DNA from: Lysobacter sp. TY2-98
GTDB taxonomy: Bacteria > Pseudomonadota > Gammaproteobacteria > Xanthomonadales > Xanthomonadaceae
Length of the DNA stretch: 64,000 nt
Reading direction: 5' to 3'
NCBI RefSeq assembly: GCF_003367355.1
Contig: NZ_CP031413.1
Location: forward strand, 1,902,921 to 1,966,920
Shown here: in pieces, positions 30,613-41,526 of the stretch
Position numbering within the stretch: the stretch's first letter is position 1
Layout: every line of letters starts with the position of its first letter
Translations under genes and position numbers: made by a program
Notes under the pieces: model-generated
Database searches by the model: none
What the model saw: only the letters and a program-made list of their open reading frames with translations
What the model was told of the DNA's origin: nothing

Positions 30613-31473
30613 TCAGCCCTTCGCGGCCTTGAGGTCGGCCTCGAGGTCCTGGAACGACGGACGCACGTCGGAGAACAGCAGCTTACGGGCGAACTCGATC
30701 GCCACGCTCGGCGCGTAGCCGCGAAGGCTTGCGATCAGCGCCATCTTCACCACTTCGAACGCCTTGCCTTCCTCGTGCGCGCGGTTTTCCATCGCGCTCG
30801 CGATCGGGCCGACGAAACCGTACGAGACCAGGATGCCGAGGAACGTACCGACCAGTGCCGACGCGACTTTCTCGCCGATTTCCGACGGCGATGCGCTGCC
30901 GACGATCGACATCGTGTTGATGATGCCGAGCACCGCGGCCACGATGCCGAAACCCGGCAGCGCGTCGGCGACCTTCTGCACGGAGTGCGCCGGTTCCAGC
31001 GTCTCGTGGTGGTGCGTTTCGAGTTCGTATTCGAGCAGCGACTCGAGTTCGTGCGGCGCCATGTTGCCGCCGACGATGAGGCGCAGGCAGTCGGTGATGA
31101 AATCCAGGATGTGATGGTCCGCGAGAACCTTCGGATACTTCTGGAAGATCGAGCTTTCCTGCGGCGCCTCGATGTGCGACTCGATCGCCATCATGCCTTC
31201 GCGCCGCATCTTGACCAGCAGCTCGTAGATGAGCTTGAGCAGGTCGACGTAGTCCTCGCGCTTGTACTTCGGGCCCTTGAGCACGCCCTTCATACCGGCG
31301 AAGGACGCCTTGATGACCTTGATCGGCGTCGCGACCACCCACGAACCCATCGCCGATCCGCAGATGACGATGATCTCGTTGACGTGCCAGAGCGCAAGGA
31401 TCTTGCCGCCCACCATCACGAAGCCGCCGAGCACACTCGCGATGACGACGAACGCGCCGATGATCAGGTACAT
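30613..31473 (-). CDS. motA: Flagellar motor stator protein MotA
   Basis: MotA forms the proton channel of the stator with MotB. The ATG at 31473 gives 286 residues: MYLIIGAFVVIASVLGGF as the first transmembrane segment, a second at NEIIVICGSAMGSW, the cytoplasmic domain with charged residues in RREGMMAIESHIE, and the paired later segments IVAAVLGIINTMSIVGSA and LVGTFLGILVSYGFVGPIASAM. The family length (285-295) fits; the frame is open far upstream but shows no homologous residues. It is the first gene of the motA-motB pair. Confidence 0.95.
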   Translation of the reverse strand: MYLIIGAFVVIASVLGGFVMVGGKILALWHVNEIIVICGSAMGSWVVATPIKVIKASFAGMKGVLKGPKYKREDYVDLLKLIYELLVKMRREGMMAIESHIEAPQESSIFQKYPKVLADHHILDFITDCLRLIVGGNMAPHELESLLEYELETHHHETLEPAHSVQKVADALPGFGIVAAVLGIINTMSIVGSASPSEIGEKVASALVGTFLGILVSYGFVGPIASAMENRAHEEGKAFEVVKMALIASLRGYAPSVAIEFARKLLFSDVRPSFQDLEADLKAAKG

Positions 31474-31667
31474 CCGTGTGCTCCAGAAACGCGGGGACTG
31501 CGGGACGCTTGTTCTATCGGCCCCGGGTCGGCGCGCTTGAGCCAGGCTTAACAGGGCGGCCATGCCCACGGCCGCTGGAGCGTGACCGCGGCCACGCAAC
31601 GGCCGTTGCCGAATCGCTCACGGGCCGCGGCCGACGATCGTCGTCAGTCCCACGCAGGAGCCCGACC

Positions 31668-32213
31668 ATGAACCGCCCCACCCCACACGGCCCCAACCGC
31701 GACGCCGGCGCGCGCCTTTACGAGGACATGCCATCGGTGACCGACCACGGCTGGGTGGGAAGCGGCCGCCCCGACGGCTCGTTCGGCCCGCCCGAGCTCG
31801 GAGGCCCCGAAGAGCCGCGCTACGGCCGCGACCTGCTCAGCCGCGAAGGCCGCGCGATCGATGCCTCGACCCGCCGCGCCATGCACGCGCGCCGCGCGCC
31901 GAAGAACGCCACCCGCTCCGATGCCCTGATTGCCGAGGAACTGAGCGAGCGGCTGCGCGACGACGAACTGCTCGATGCGTCCGAAATCCTCGTCGGCGTC
32001 AAGGACGGCCACGTGCTGCTGACCGGCGACGTGCCGAGCCGCTGGATGAAGCACCGTGCCGAAGACATCGCCGACGGCATCCGCGGTGTCGTCGATATCG
32101 AGAACCGGCTCCACGTCGACGACGGCATCGCCTGGTTGGGCAAGGGCGGAGCGGTGCGGACCGGACCGGGCGCGCCTGGCAGCGGGTTCTCCAGCGGATC
32201 GCCGAACGCGTAG
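31668..32213 (+). CDS. BON domain-containing protein
   Basis: A 181-residue protein starting at ATG 31668 after AGGAG. The N-terminal half is disordered and rich in Gly, Pro, Arg and Asp. Residues of about 85-155 form a BON fold: LIAEELSERLRDDELLDASEILVGVKDGHVLLTGDVPSRWMKHRAEDIADGIRGVVDIENRL. BON domains are thought to bind membranes or the cell envelope. No signal peptide is evident, so it is probably cytoplasmic or peripheral. It is divergent from motA and has a strong terminator. Confidence 0.82.
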   Translation: MNRPTPHGPNRDAGARLYEDMPSVTDHGWVGSGRPDGSFGPPELGGPEEPRYGRDLLSREGRAIDASTRRAMHARRAPKNATRSDALIAEELSERLRDDELLDASEILVGVKDGHVLLTGDVPSRWMKHRAEDIADGIRGVVDIENRLHVDDGIAWLGKGGAVRTGPGAPGSGFSSGSPNA

Positions 32214-32260
32214 CGCGAGGCGCGCGACACGCGCTGATCGCCCATCACCGGGAACGAAAA

Positions 32261-32291
32261 CGAAAACGCCCGCATCGCGCGGGCGTTTTCG
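32261..32291. terminator. Bidirectional terminator between BON gene and TonB receptor
   Basis: A 13-bp perfect stem CGAAAACGCCCGC / GCGGGCGTTTTCG around a five-base loop (atcgc). The inner A/T run makes it functional in both directions between the two convergent genes. Confidence 0.88.
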
Positions 32292-32312
32292 CATCACACG
32301 GGGCGATGTCGA

Positions 32313-34727
<2,415 letters not shown>

Positions 34728-34885
34728 CTAGATGTCCCCGAAGAGTGAATCCCCCGCGCGAATCTAGCGGGACATCGCTCACGCGTCCACGCAATGAACG
34801 ACTCAGGCGCCCTGCGAATCCATCACGCCGCCTTTGCCGTGGCCGGCCTAGCTTCGAATTCGCCCTACGAGAGGAAGTCCCCACC

Positions 34886-35188
34886 ATGCCCGTGATGCGA
34901 ATGCGAGTGACCGGAAGCGACCACCACGCCCGCGCCATCGGCAACCTGCTTTCGAGCATCGACGGCATCGAGCACGTCGAGGAGGTCGCCGATCTGACGC
35001 CGCATATGGACGACGAGGATTCGAGTTCCGCCGGCCTGCCCGACGACCAGGGCCCCGGCATCCACGAACTCGAGGTCGATGCACCGAACGACTACACCGT
35101 GCAGCGGGTCAAGAGCGCCGTCGAAGCGCTGGCCTATGACCTCGACGTACTGGTCGAGTTCGAGCACGACGAAGACTGGAACAGCTGA
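34886..35188 (+). CDS. Hypothetical protein, 100 aa
   Basis: A short acidic protein starting at ATG 34886 after GAGAGGAAG. It reads MPVMRMRVTGSDHHARAIGN and continues ...SSIDGIEHVEEVADLTPHMDDEDSSS. The alternation VRVTGSDHHARAIGNLLSSIDGIEHVEEV followed by ...DYTVQRVKSAVEALAYDLDVLVEFEHDEDW looks like a small alpha/beta ferredoxin-like or ACT-like fold split by an acidic loop. No family was recognised. It lies 87 bp upstream of the DUF72 gene on the same strand. The reading frame, ribosome site and codon use support it as a real gene. Confidence 0.68.
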   Translation: MPVMRMRVTGSDHHARAIGNLLSSIDGIEHVEEVADLTPHMDDEDSSSAGLPDDQGPGIHELEVDAPNDYTVQRVKSAVEALAYDLDVLVEFEHDEDWNS

Positions 35189-35275
35189 GGCCCGACGTGT
35201 ACCGCGCACCCCGCCATTCGCCGCCCGACCATCGCCACCCGGCACGCGTGCCCGGGTCCGCGGAGGGAGCGTGAC

Positions 35276-36175
35276 GTGCAAAGCCGACCGACCGAGATCC
35301 TGCTCTCCGACGGAACGCCACGGACCCGCGCGTTCCTCGCGAACGCACCGGCGGTGTTCGGCAGCGGCGTGCCGGCCGTGGACGGTATCCGCGTCGGCAT
35401 CGGCGGCTGGACCTACGCGCCGTGGCGGCACACGTTCTATCCGCAGGGGCTGGTGACGCGGCGCGAGCTGGAATACGCGAGCCGGCGTTTCTCGACGCTC
35501 GAGATCAACACCACCTTCTACGGCGCCCGTCGCGCGTCCGAGTACGCGCAATGGCGCGAGCAGACGCCCGAGGGCTTCGTGTTCTCGGTCAAGGCGCCGC
35601 AGCACATCACGCAGCGCGGTCCGCTGGCCAAGTGCGGCAAGGCGGCCTGGGCGTTCCTCAACGGCGGCCTGGCCGAGCTCGGTGACCGCCTTGGCCCGGT
35701 GCTGTGGCACATGCCGCCCAGCCGCGTATTCGATGCCGACGACCTCACGGCCTTCCTCGACCTGCTGCCGCGCACGCTCGACGGACGCCCACTGCAGCAC
35801 GTCATCGAGCCGGGCCATCCGAGCTTCGTCGACCCGCGCTACATCCAGATTGCCCGCGAGTTCGGCGCGGCCACCGTCTTCAGCGACACGCCGGATCTGC
35901 CGACGTTCGGCGACGTCACCGGCCACGTCCTCTATCTGCGGCTGATGCGCTCGCGCGTCGATCTTGCCGAAGGCTACGAAGGCGATGAGCTCGACGCCTG
36001 GCTCGAACGTGCGCGCCTGTGGGCGGAAGGCAACGCGCCGGGCGACATTCCGCGCCTGCTCGAGCCCGCTTCGCCGCCGCGCCCGCGCGACGTCTTCGTC
36101 TACTTCATCAGCGGTGCGAAGCAGCGCAATCCCGCTGCGGCGATGTCGATGATCTCGCGACTGTTACGCCGCTGA
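35276..36175 (+). CDS. DUF72 domain-containing protein
   Basis: A 299-residue protein from a GTG start at 35276 preceded by GGAGGG. The DUF72 (YecE-like) TIM-barrel begins at VGIGGWTYAPWRHTFYP, with the typical LEYASRRFSTLEINTTFYG, FVFSVKAPQHITQRGP, PVLWHMPPSRV, VIEPGHPSFVD and VFVYFISGAKQRNPAAAMSM segments. The biochemical role of the family is unknown; it is widespread. The gene ends just before the convergent 76-residue gene. The preceding 100-residue gene may be co-transcribed with it. Confidence 0.85.
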   Translation: MQSRPTEILLSDGTPRTRAFLANAPAVFGSGVPAVDGIRVGIGGWTYAPWRHTFYPQGLVTRRELEYASRRFSTLEINTTFYGARRASEYAQWREQTPEGFVFSVKAPQHITQRGPLAKCGKAAWAFLNGGLAELGDRLGPVLWHMPPSRVFDADDLTAFLDLLPRTLDGRPLQHVIEPGHPSFVDPRYIQIAREFGAATVFSDTPDLPTFGDVTGHVLYLRLMRSRVDLAEGYEGDELDAWLERARLWAEGNAPGDIPRLLEPASPPRPRDVFVYFISGAKQRNPAAAMSMISRLLRR

Positions 36176-36394
36176 CGCGACGCGCCTGTGCGCCTCGGCC
36201 ACGACGCGCACGTTCGACAGCACCACCGACCCGACCATCAGCAGGCGCATGTCCTCGACGATGCGCTCGGCCAGCCACGACTCGTGGATCGCATCGCCCG
36301 GGATATCGAGGCGGAAATCCCAGCCGCACAGGCCGCCGCCGTTGCTGAAGGCGATTTCGAAGTCGAAGACGGCGCGGTGCTGGGCGTTGCTCAT
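36164..36394 (-). CDS. Small protein (76 aa) found with cyclase-type genes, unknown role
   Basis: The frame starting at ATG 36394 gives MSNAQHRAVFDFEIAFSNGGG and ends RVVAEAHRRVASAA. The pattern DFEIAFSNGGGL.G.DFRLDI.GD.I....LAE.IV.DMRLLMVG.V.L.N resembles small conserved proteins that often occur beside hydrolase or cyclase-like genes; no enzymatic motif is seen. The ATG overlaps the stop of the DUF6058 gene by four bases, so both belong to one operon. Its 3' end overlaps the end of the DUF72 gene by 12 bases in convergent orientation. Family memory, not a search, is the basis for the comparison. Confidence 0.6.
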   Translation of the reverse strand: MSNAQHRAVFDFEIAFSNGGGLCGWDFRLDIPGDAIHESWLAERIVEDMRLLMVGSVVLSNVRVVAEAHRRVASAA

Positions 36395-37137
36395 CTGGCC
36401 TCTTCGGCGGCCGCGAGGCGCACCGGGGCAGCGTGCGGGCGGCTCGCTATCGATGAGAGCGAACGCAACCGCGCACCGAAATTCTCGACGAGCCGCTTGC
36501 GACTGCTCGCCAGATACTCCGGCGGCGCGAACGGCATCGCAGCGTCTGCGTAGATTGCGAGCAGGGTCTCCAGCGGTGCGATGTCGCGCGCTTCGATGGT
36601 GGCGAGCGCCGCGTAACGCGTGAGGTGTTCCTGCAGCAGCTCCTTGCGCGCGATCGACGCCACCGAGCCGCAGTCGCGAACGCAGAGGCCGAAGGTGCCG
36701 TCCATGAGGGCGTTCCATGCCACGTCGCAACGCGACTGGATCGCTGTCGGGTTGGCCGTGCCGTCCGGTGCGAAACAGTCTTCGATGCGGAGCAGTTCAC
36801 GATCGATGCGCCGCAGCACCGCCACGAATCGAACGTTGAAGCGACATCGCAACTCGACACCGGCATCCGCCAGGCCGACGCGCGCGATCACCTGCAGCGC
36901 ACGCCGCAACCAGCGCGCCGTGGCCGGGTGGAAGTACGCGCCGGGTGCAGCGTCCGTATCCGCGAATTTCCCGAAGACCACCGACGTCAGCACACCCTGT
37001 GCGTCGACGTGATACGACGGTGCCGGTGCGAGTCCGGCATCGACCAGTGAAGCCAGCGTCGCTTCGCTGATGCCGCACGTGGCGGCGAATTGTCGCGACG
37101 TGCGGTAGTGCGCTGCGAGGTAGCGCGCGACCGACAT
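36391..37137 (-). CDS. DUF6058-like protein (natural-product-associated family), HTH-like start
   Basis: A 248-residue protein. It begins MSVARYLAAHYRTSRQFAATCGISEATLASLVDAGLAP, reading as a helix-turn-helix segment, then YHVDAQGVLTSVVFG. It continues with a helical domain holding several Cys residues (RCRFNVRFVA, EDCFAP, CDVAWN, LCVRDCGSVAS). The start and layout were recognised as the DUF6058 group annotated 'natural product biosynthesis protein'; the function is not established. It overlaps the next gene by ATGA. The start ATG at 37137 is five bases after the EamA stop; a GTG nine bases earlier is possible. Confidence 0.68.
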   Translation of the reverse strand: MSVARYLAAHYRTSRQFAATCGISEATLASLVDAGLAPAPSYHVDAQGVLTSVVFGKFADTDAAPGAYFHPATARWLRRALQVIARVGLADAGVELRCRFNVRFVAVLRRIDRELLRIEDCFAPDGTANPTAIQSRCDVAWNALMDGTFGLCVRDCGSVASIARKELLQEHLTRYAALATIEARDIAPLETLLAIYADAAMPFAPPEYLASSRKRLVENFGARLRSLSSIASRPHAAPVRLAAAEEAR

Positions 37138-37142
37138 GTCGA

Positions 37143-38036
37143 TCACTTCGCGCGTTGGCTCATCGCGACGCTGCCAAGGATCAACGTGGCGGCGATCACC
37201 ATGCGCAGCGTCGGCGCCTCGCCCAGCAACATCCACGCCCATGCCACGCCGAACAGCGGCACGAGATAGGTCACCGTCGACGCACGGCCCGCACCGATGC
37301 GCGCGATCAGCCGGTAATACATGACGAACGCGATGCCGGTGCACATCACGCCGAGCAGGGCGACCGACAGCCACGCATGCGCGGACGGCATCGTCGCCGG
37401 CCACTGCGCGATGCCGAACGGCAGCACGAGGATCGCGCTGCACAGCAGCGTGGCCGGCGCCACGGCGGTGGCGGGCAAACCGGTGAGATGGCGGCGCACG
37501 AGATTGATGCCGATGCCGTAGAGCAGCGCCGCGGCGGAACCTGCCATCACCGCGGGCCCGATGTCGGCGCCCGCGATGCGACCGCTCGCCAGCACGACCA
37601 CGCCACCGAAACCCACTCCCAGCGTGACGCTGCGCGCGAGGCCGATCTTCTCGCCGAAGAACAGCGCACCGACGAGTGCAGTGAACAGCACGGTCATCGC
37701 ATTGCAGATCGCGCCGACGCCCGCCGGCGCGCGTTCGGCGCCCCAGGCGAACAGCAGGAATGGAATCGCCGAATTGATCGCACCGATCACCGCGAGCTTG
37801 GGCCACAGGCGCAGCGGAAACGACGCGCGCGCCTTCCACAGGAACGGCAGCAGCACCAGCGCACCGAGCGCGAGGCGCAGTTCAACCAGCGCCGCCGGCC
37901 CGAACTCCGGCGCAGCGACGCGCATGAAGAGGAACGACGCGCCCCAGATCGCACCCAGCACGCCGATCTCTACGGGCGTGGCCCAGCGGGCGGTAGTCGA
38001 CGGGGCGATCGGTGCATCGCAAGCATTCACGGCCAT
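37143..38036 (-). CDS. EamA/RhaT family DMT transporter
   Basis: A 297-residue inner-membrane exporter of the drug/metabolite transporter superfamily with about ten transmembrane segments. Typical EamA segments are ATPVEIGVLGAIWGASFLFMRVAAPEFGP at the start and VTYLVPLFGVAWAWMLLGEAPTLRMVIAATLILG near the end. The ATG at 38036 is chosen because GGAGG lies seven bases before it; an in-frame ATG at 38042 is too close to that site. It heads a three-gene run with the DUF6058 gene and the 76-residue gene and is divergent from the LysR regulator, which probably controls it. Confidence 0.85.
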   Translation of the reverse strand: MAVNACDAPIAPSTTARWATPVEIGVLGAIWGASFLFMRVAAPEFGPAALVELRLALGALVLLPFLWKARASFPLRLWPKLAVIGAINSAIPFLLFAWGAERAPAGVGAICNAMTVLFTALVGALFFGEKIGLARSVTLGVGFGGVVVLASGRIAGADIGPAVMAGSAAALLYGIGINLVRRHLTGLPATAVAPATLLCSAILVLPFGIAQWPATMPSAHAWLSVALLGVMCTGIAFVMYYRLIARIGAGRASTVTYLVPLFGVAWAWMLLGEAPTLRMVIAATLILGSVAMSQRAK

Positions 38037-38117
38037 GGTCATCCTCCGGAAGACGCAGGCTCGGCCGGGCGCGCGATCGACGCTATCCGCATCATGCGCA
38101 CCGTCGGCCATGAGCCA

Positions 38118-38190
38118 ATTTGGTGTCGGGACCCATTGTCCGCACCGCCCGAGCCTGCACAAGCGCATACTTTCGCGGTCCGACACAAAT
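38118..38190. promoter_or_regulatory. Inverted repeat between EamA and LysR genes, candidate LysR operator
   Basis: The arm ATTTGGTGTCGGGACC (38118-38133) faces GGTCCGACACAAAT (38177-38190), the reverse complement of ATTTGTGTCGGACC. The arms match apart from two inserted G residues and are spaced by 43 bp. A LysR site on a divergent promoter often has such paired half-sites. It lies 82 bp from the EamA start and 17 bp from the LysR start. Confidence 0.45.
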
Positions 38191-38206
38191 CTGGCTTGAG
38201 GCTGCG

Positions 38207-39100
38207 ATGAGCACCCGCGCGGAATGGCTTTCGGCGCTCGCCGCCTTCGAATCGGCGGCGCGCCACCAGAACTTCGCCCACGCCGGTGAGGAGCTGCACC
38301 TCACCGCCAGCGCGGTCAGCCACCACGTGCGCAAGCTGGAATCGCGGCTCGGCCTGCCGCTGTTCCAGCGTCATGCGCGCGGGGTCGCGCTGACCGCCGC
38401 GGGTCGCCAGCTCGCGGACGCCGCGAGCAGCTCACTGGCCGATCTCGAAGACGTGCTGCGCGCGCTCAAGGCCTCGAGCGAAGACCGCGATGTCGTGCGC
38501 ATCGCCACCCTGCACTCCTTCACCTGTGCCTGGCTGATGCCCCGCCTGCCTCGCTTCGCGGCCGCGCATCCGGGCGTCCGCCTCAGCATCGAAACCGGCT
38601 TCGCCCTCGCCCGCTTCGATGACAGCGGCCCCGACCTCGCGATCCGCCACGGCGGCGGCGAGTGGCCCGGTACGCAGGCGACGCGGCTGCTCGACGAACA
38701 TCTCTTCCCGGTCGCCGCACCGACGATGCCCGGACTGGCCGACACGAAGACCGCGCGCGACGTCGCCCGCCTCCCGCTGGTGGCCGACAACGCGCGTCAG
38801 GGCTGGCATGACTGGTTTCGCGCCGCGAAGGTGCTCGGCGTGACGCCGGACGAACGCTTCCGCTTCACCGATTCCACCGGTGCACTCGAAGCCGCGGCGA
38901 CCGGCCTGGGCGCCGTGCTCGCGCGCGAGCACATCGTCGCGCCCTACCTCGCCAGCGAGCGTCTCGTGCGACTGCCCGGGCCCTCGCTCACTGCGCGCTG
39001 GTCGTACTACATCGCGGTGCCGACACACCGCCGCCTGCGTCCGGCCGCGCAGACCTTCGTCGACTGGGTGGTCGAGGAAGCACGCGCGCAAGTTGCATAG
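38207..39100 (+). CDS. LysR family transcriptional regulator
   Basis: A 297-residue regulator. The N-terminal winged helix-turn-helix is ALAAFESAARHQNFAHAGEELHLTASAVSHHVRKLESRLGLPLFQR, followed by the effector-binding domain (SIETGFALARFDDSGPDLAIRHGGGEWPG). The short glycine-rich RHGGGEWPG and the absence of a long hinge resemble the GcvA branch. The coinducer is unknown. It is divergent from the EamA/DUF6058 operon across 170 bp that carry an inverted repeat, so local control is likely. Start ATG 38207 gives the family-typical MSTRAEWLSALAAFE. Confidence 0.9.
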   Translation: MSTRAEWLSALAAFESAARHQNFAHAGEELHLTASAVSHHVRKLESRLGLPLFQRHARGVALTAAGRQLADAASSSLADLEDVLRALKASSEDRDVVRIATLHSFTCAWLMPRLPRFAAAHPGVRLSIETGFALARFDDSGPDLAIRHGGGEWPGTQATRLLDEHLFPVAAPTMPGLADTKTARDVARLPLVADNARQGWHDWFRAAKVLGVTPDERFRFTDSTGALEAAATGLGAVLAREHIVAPYLASERLVRLPGPSLTARWSYYIAVPTHRRLRPAAQTFVDWVVEEARAQVA

Positions 39101-39168
39101 CGCGAATGTGCGGAGACAGGCCGCGTTCCGGCGTCGTTTCGAAGACGAAGCGACGCGATAATGACGCG

Positions 39169-40113
39169 ATGTCGCCCCCCGAAACCCGCCGCGCGTTCCT
39201 GCAGATCCACGTCTGCGTCGCCCTCTGGGGCTTCACCGCGATCCTCGGCAAGCTGATCAGCCTGCGCGCGCTGCCGCTGGTGTGGTGGCGCATGCTGTTC
39301 GTCGTCGCGGTGCTCGCCTGCGTGCCGCGCGTGTGGCGTGGGCTGCGCGCCATGCCGATGCGGCTCATCGCCGCGTATTCCGGCATCGGCGCCCTGGTCG
39401 CCCTGCACTGGCTGACGTTCTACGGCTCGATCAAGTTGTCGAACGCCTCCGTCGGTGCGACCTGCATCGCGCTTGGCACGGTGTTCACCGCGATGGCGGA
39501 GCCGTGGCTGGCGAAGACACGATTCCAGCCCCGCGACTTCCTGCTCGGCGTCGCGGTGCTCCCGGGGGTTGCGCTCGTCGTCGGCGGCATTCCGCATGGC
39601 ATGCGCGCGGGCGTTGCGGTCGGCACGCTGTCGGCGATCTTCGTCGCGCTGTTCGGCTCGCTCAACAAGCGCCTGGTCGAACATGGCGACGCACTGACCG
39701 TCACCGCGATCGAACTGGGCGCCGGTGTGCTCACGCTCACGCTGCTGTCGCCGCTGATGGCGATGGCGGCACCGGGCGAAGCGCTGACGCTCGCGCTGCC
39801 CTCGCTGCGCGACACCGGCCTGCTGCTCCTGCTCTCGATCGGCTGCACGCTGGTGCCGTACGCGCTGTCGCTGGTCGCGCTGCGTCACATGAGCGCGTTC
39901 GCGGCGCAGCTCGCGGTGAACCTCGAACCCGTCTACGCGATCGTGCTCGCCATCCTGCTGCTCGGTGAGCAACGCGAACTCAGCCTCGCGTTCTACGGTG
40001 GCGTCGCGATCATCCTTGGCGCGGTGCTCGCGTATCCGCTGCTGCACCGGCTGCGCCGCATCGAGCATCCGGAGATGCTGGCGGCATCGGAGTCGAAGGG
40101 CATGGTCGACTGA
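39169..40113 (+). CDS. EamA/RhaT family DMT transporter (second copy)
   Basis: A 314-residue inner-membrane protein with about ten transmembrane segments. The ATG at 39169 starts MSPPETRRAFLQIHVCVALWGF, followed by TAILGKLISLRALPLVWWRMLFV and the EamA repeat GSIKLSNASVGATCIALG. The second half repeats the pattern (HMSAFAAQLAVNLEPVYAIVLAILLLGEQRELS). It lies 68 bp after LysR on the same strand and differs clearly from the first EamA protein. Substrate unknown. It converges on the cupin gene (3 bp between stops). Confidence 0.87.
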   Translation: MSPPETRRAFLQIHVCVALWGFTAILGKLISLRALPLVWWRMLFVVAVLACVPRVWRGLRAMPMRLIAAYSGIGALVALHWLTFYGSIKLSNASVGATCIALGTVFTAMAEPWLAKTRFQPRDFLLGVAVLPGVALVVGGIPHGMRAGVAVGTLSAIFVALFGSLNKRLVEHGDALTVTAIELGAGVLTLTLLSPLMAMAAPGEALTLALPSLRDTGLLLLLSIGCTLVPYALSLVALRHMSAFAAQLAVNLEPVYAIVLAILLLGEQRELSLAFYGGVAIILGAVLAYPLLHRLRRIEHPEMLAASESKGMVD

Positions 40114-40116
40114 CTG

Positions 40117-40482
40117 TTATTTCGACGCACGCTTGCGCCCCGGGCCTTTCGCGTCGCCATCGCGATCGAACGCCGGCGGGTAGTAGAAGTTGAGCGTGCG
40201 CAGCAGGCGGTCGCCCGTATTGCGCACCTCGTGGCGCTCGCCCTTCTCGATCACGATCAACCGGCCGGGTTCGAGTTTGACGCGACGCTTGCGTCCGTCG
40301 ACTTCGACCGTCGCCACGCCGTGGCCGTCGACGACGTAGAGCCACTGGTCCGCACCGCGATGGTCATTGTCGTCGCCGCCTTCAGCGTCACCGGGTGGAA
40401 TGACCATCTCCGCGCACTGCGCCTTGCGCACTTCGAACGCGACGCGGAAGCCCTCGCCGAACCTGAGTTTCTTGGTGTGCAT
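40117..40482 (-). CDS. Cupin domain-containing protein
   Basis: A 121-residue single-domain cupin. The ATG at 40482 follows AGGAGG; the longer in-frame start at 40581 has no conserved sequence. The barrel shows GDDNDHRGADQWLYVVDGHGVATVEVDG (motif 1: the usual GxxxxHxH is GGDDNDHRGADQW) and later GRLIVIEKGERHEVRNTGDRLLRTLNFYYPP (motif 2 His). Some metal ligands are changed, so catalytic activity is uncertain; a binding or isomerase role is possible. A basic tail DRDGDAKGPGRKRASK follows. It is upstream of nothing on the same strand and convergent with the EamA gene. Confidence 0.8.
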   Translation of the reverse strand: MHTKKLRFGEGFRVAFEVRKAQCAEMVIPPGDAEGGDDNDHRGADQWLYVVDGHGVATVEVDGRKRRVKLEPGRLIVIEKGERHEVRNTGDRLLRTLNFYYPPAFDRDGDAKGPGRKRASK

Positions 40483-40536
40483 CGCCGCCTCCTGCACGCA
40501 GGCTGGCACCGCCCACGTCGAGGTCCGGTCAGGCCC

Positions 40537-40572
40537 AAAAAGACGAAGGCGCCGCGGGTGGCGACGCCTTCT
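40537..40572 (-). terminator. Terminator of the glyoxalase-like gene
   Basis: On the minus strand GAAGGCGTCGC / GCGGCGCCTTC pair with one mismatch around a CACCC loop, followed by CTTTTT. It lies 26 bp beyond the stop at 40598 and just before the cupin start. Confidence 0.78.
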
Positions 40573-40597
40573 GCTCAACACGAGGGGCTGCGCGCGG

Positions 40598-40996
40598 TCA
40601 GGTCGGCGCGTGTTCCGACTGGTCGAACGTCATGTAGCAGATGTTGAGCTTGTTGCCGTCGAGGTCGCGGAAGTAGGCCGCGTAGAAGCCCGGGAACCGC
40701 TCGCCCGGCGCGCCCTCGTCTGTGCCGCCGAGTTCAATCGCCTTCGCGTACACGGCATCCACCTGCGCGCGATCCTTCGCTTCCAGCGCAACCATCGTGC
40801 CGTTGCCGACGGACGCGGCCTTCTTGTCGAACGGCACGGTGACGCCCAGGCCCGCACCCGGACCACCATTGCCGTAGGCGATGAAGTAGCCGGGCTGCTC
40901 CATCTCGCGCTTGCCGCCGATGAGGGCCAGCAGCGCGTCGTAGAACGCGGCGGCGCGCGGCAGGTCATTCGTGCCAAGGGTGGTGTAGGCGATCAT
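40598..40996 (-). CDS. VOC family (glyoxalase-like) protein
   Basis: A 132-residue protein of the vicinal oxygen chelate fold. The ATG at 40996 starts MIAYTTLGTNDLPRAAAFYDAL, the usual first strand and helix. GYFIAYGNGGPGAGLGVTVPF and FYAAYFRDLDGNKLNICYM are the second module with the metal-site Glu position changed to Asn-containing sequence (DGNKLN). That suggests a binding or resistance-like member rather than glyoxalase I. It has its own terminator. It is divergent from the DoxX gene across 129 bp. Substrate unknown. Confidence 0.82.
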   Translation of the reverse strand: MIAYTTLGTNDLPRAAAFYDALLALIGGKREMEQPGYFIAYGNGGPGAGLGVTVPFDKKAASVGNGTMVALEAKDRAQVDAVYAKAIELGGTDEGAPGERFPGFYAAYFRDLDGNKLNICYMTFDQSEHAPT

Positions 40997-41125
40997 CGAT
41001 GGTGTCCGGAGTCGGAGTCGGGCCGGGATGCTAACCAATTCACACGATCGTGATGCCGCCGTCCGCCGGCGCAGACAGCGAAGCGACGTTGCGTCTATGC
41101 TCGCCGCGATCGACAGGGGGACGCC

Positions 41126-41521
41126 ATGAACGCCAATACCCAGCACGACATCGCCAAGCTGCTGCTGCGCATCACGCTCGGCGTGCTCATCCTGTTCCAC
41201 GGCCTAGCCAAGCTCAACGGCGGCATGGGCGGCATCGTCCACATGGTGGAGGCGCACGGCCTGCCCGGCGCGCTCGGCTACGGCGTGCTGCTGGGCGAAG
41301 TGATCGGCCCGCTGATGCTCATCGCGGGCTTCCACGCGCGCATCGGCGCGGTGCTGGTCTTCATCAACATGGTCGTGGCCGTTCTGCTCGTGCACATGGG
41401 CCAGATCGGCGCGTTCAACGACCAGGGCGGCTGGGCGCTGGAGCTGCAGGCGATGTACATGGCGTCGGCGCTGGCGCTCGCGCTGCTCGGCCCGGGCCGT
41501 TTCAGCGTCAACGAGCGTTGA
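41126..41521 (+). CDS. DoxX family membrane protein
   Basis: A 131-residue membrane protein with four transmembrane segments. LLLRITLGVLILFHGLAKLNGGMGGI is the DoxX start, followed by LGYGVLLGEVIGPLMLIAGFHARIGAVLVFINMVVAVLLVH. Family members are linked to thiol/sulfur oxidation and to quinone-related redox; the role here is not known. The next gene (S4 domain) starts six bases after its stop, so they form an operon. The ATG at 41126 follows AGGGGG. Confidence 0.87.
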   Translation: MNANTQHDIAKLLLRITLGVLILFHGLAKLNGGMGGIVHMVEAHGLPGALGYGVLLGEVIGPLMLIAGFHARIGAVLVFINMVVAVLLVHMGQIGAFNDQGGWALELQAMYMASALALALLGPGRFSVNER

Positions 41522-41526
41522 TCCGG

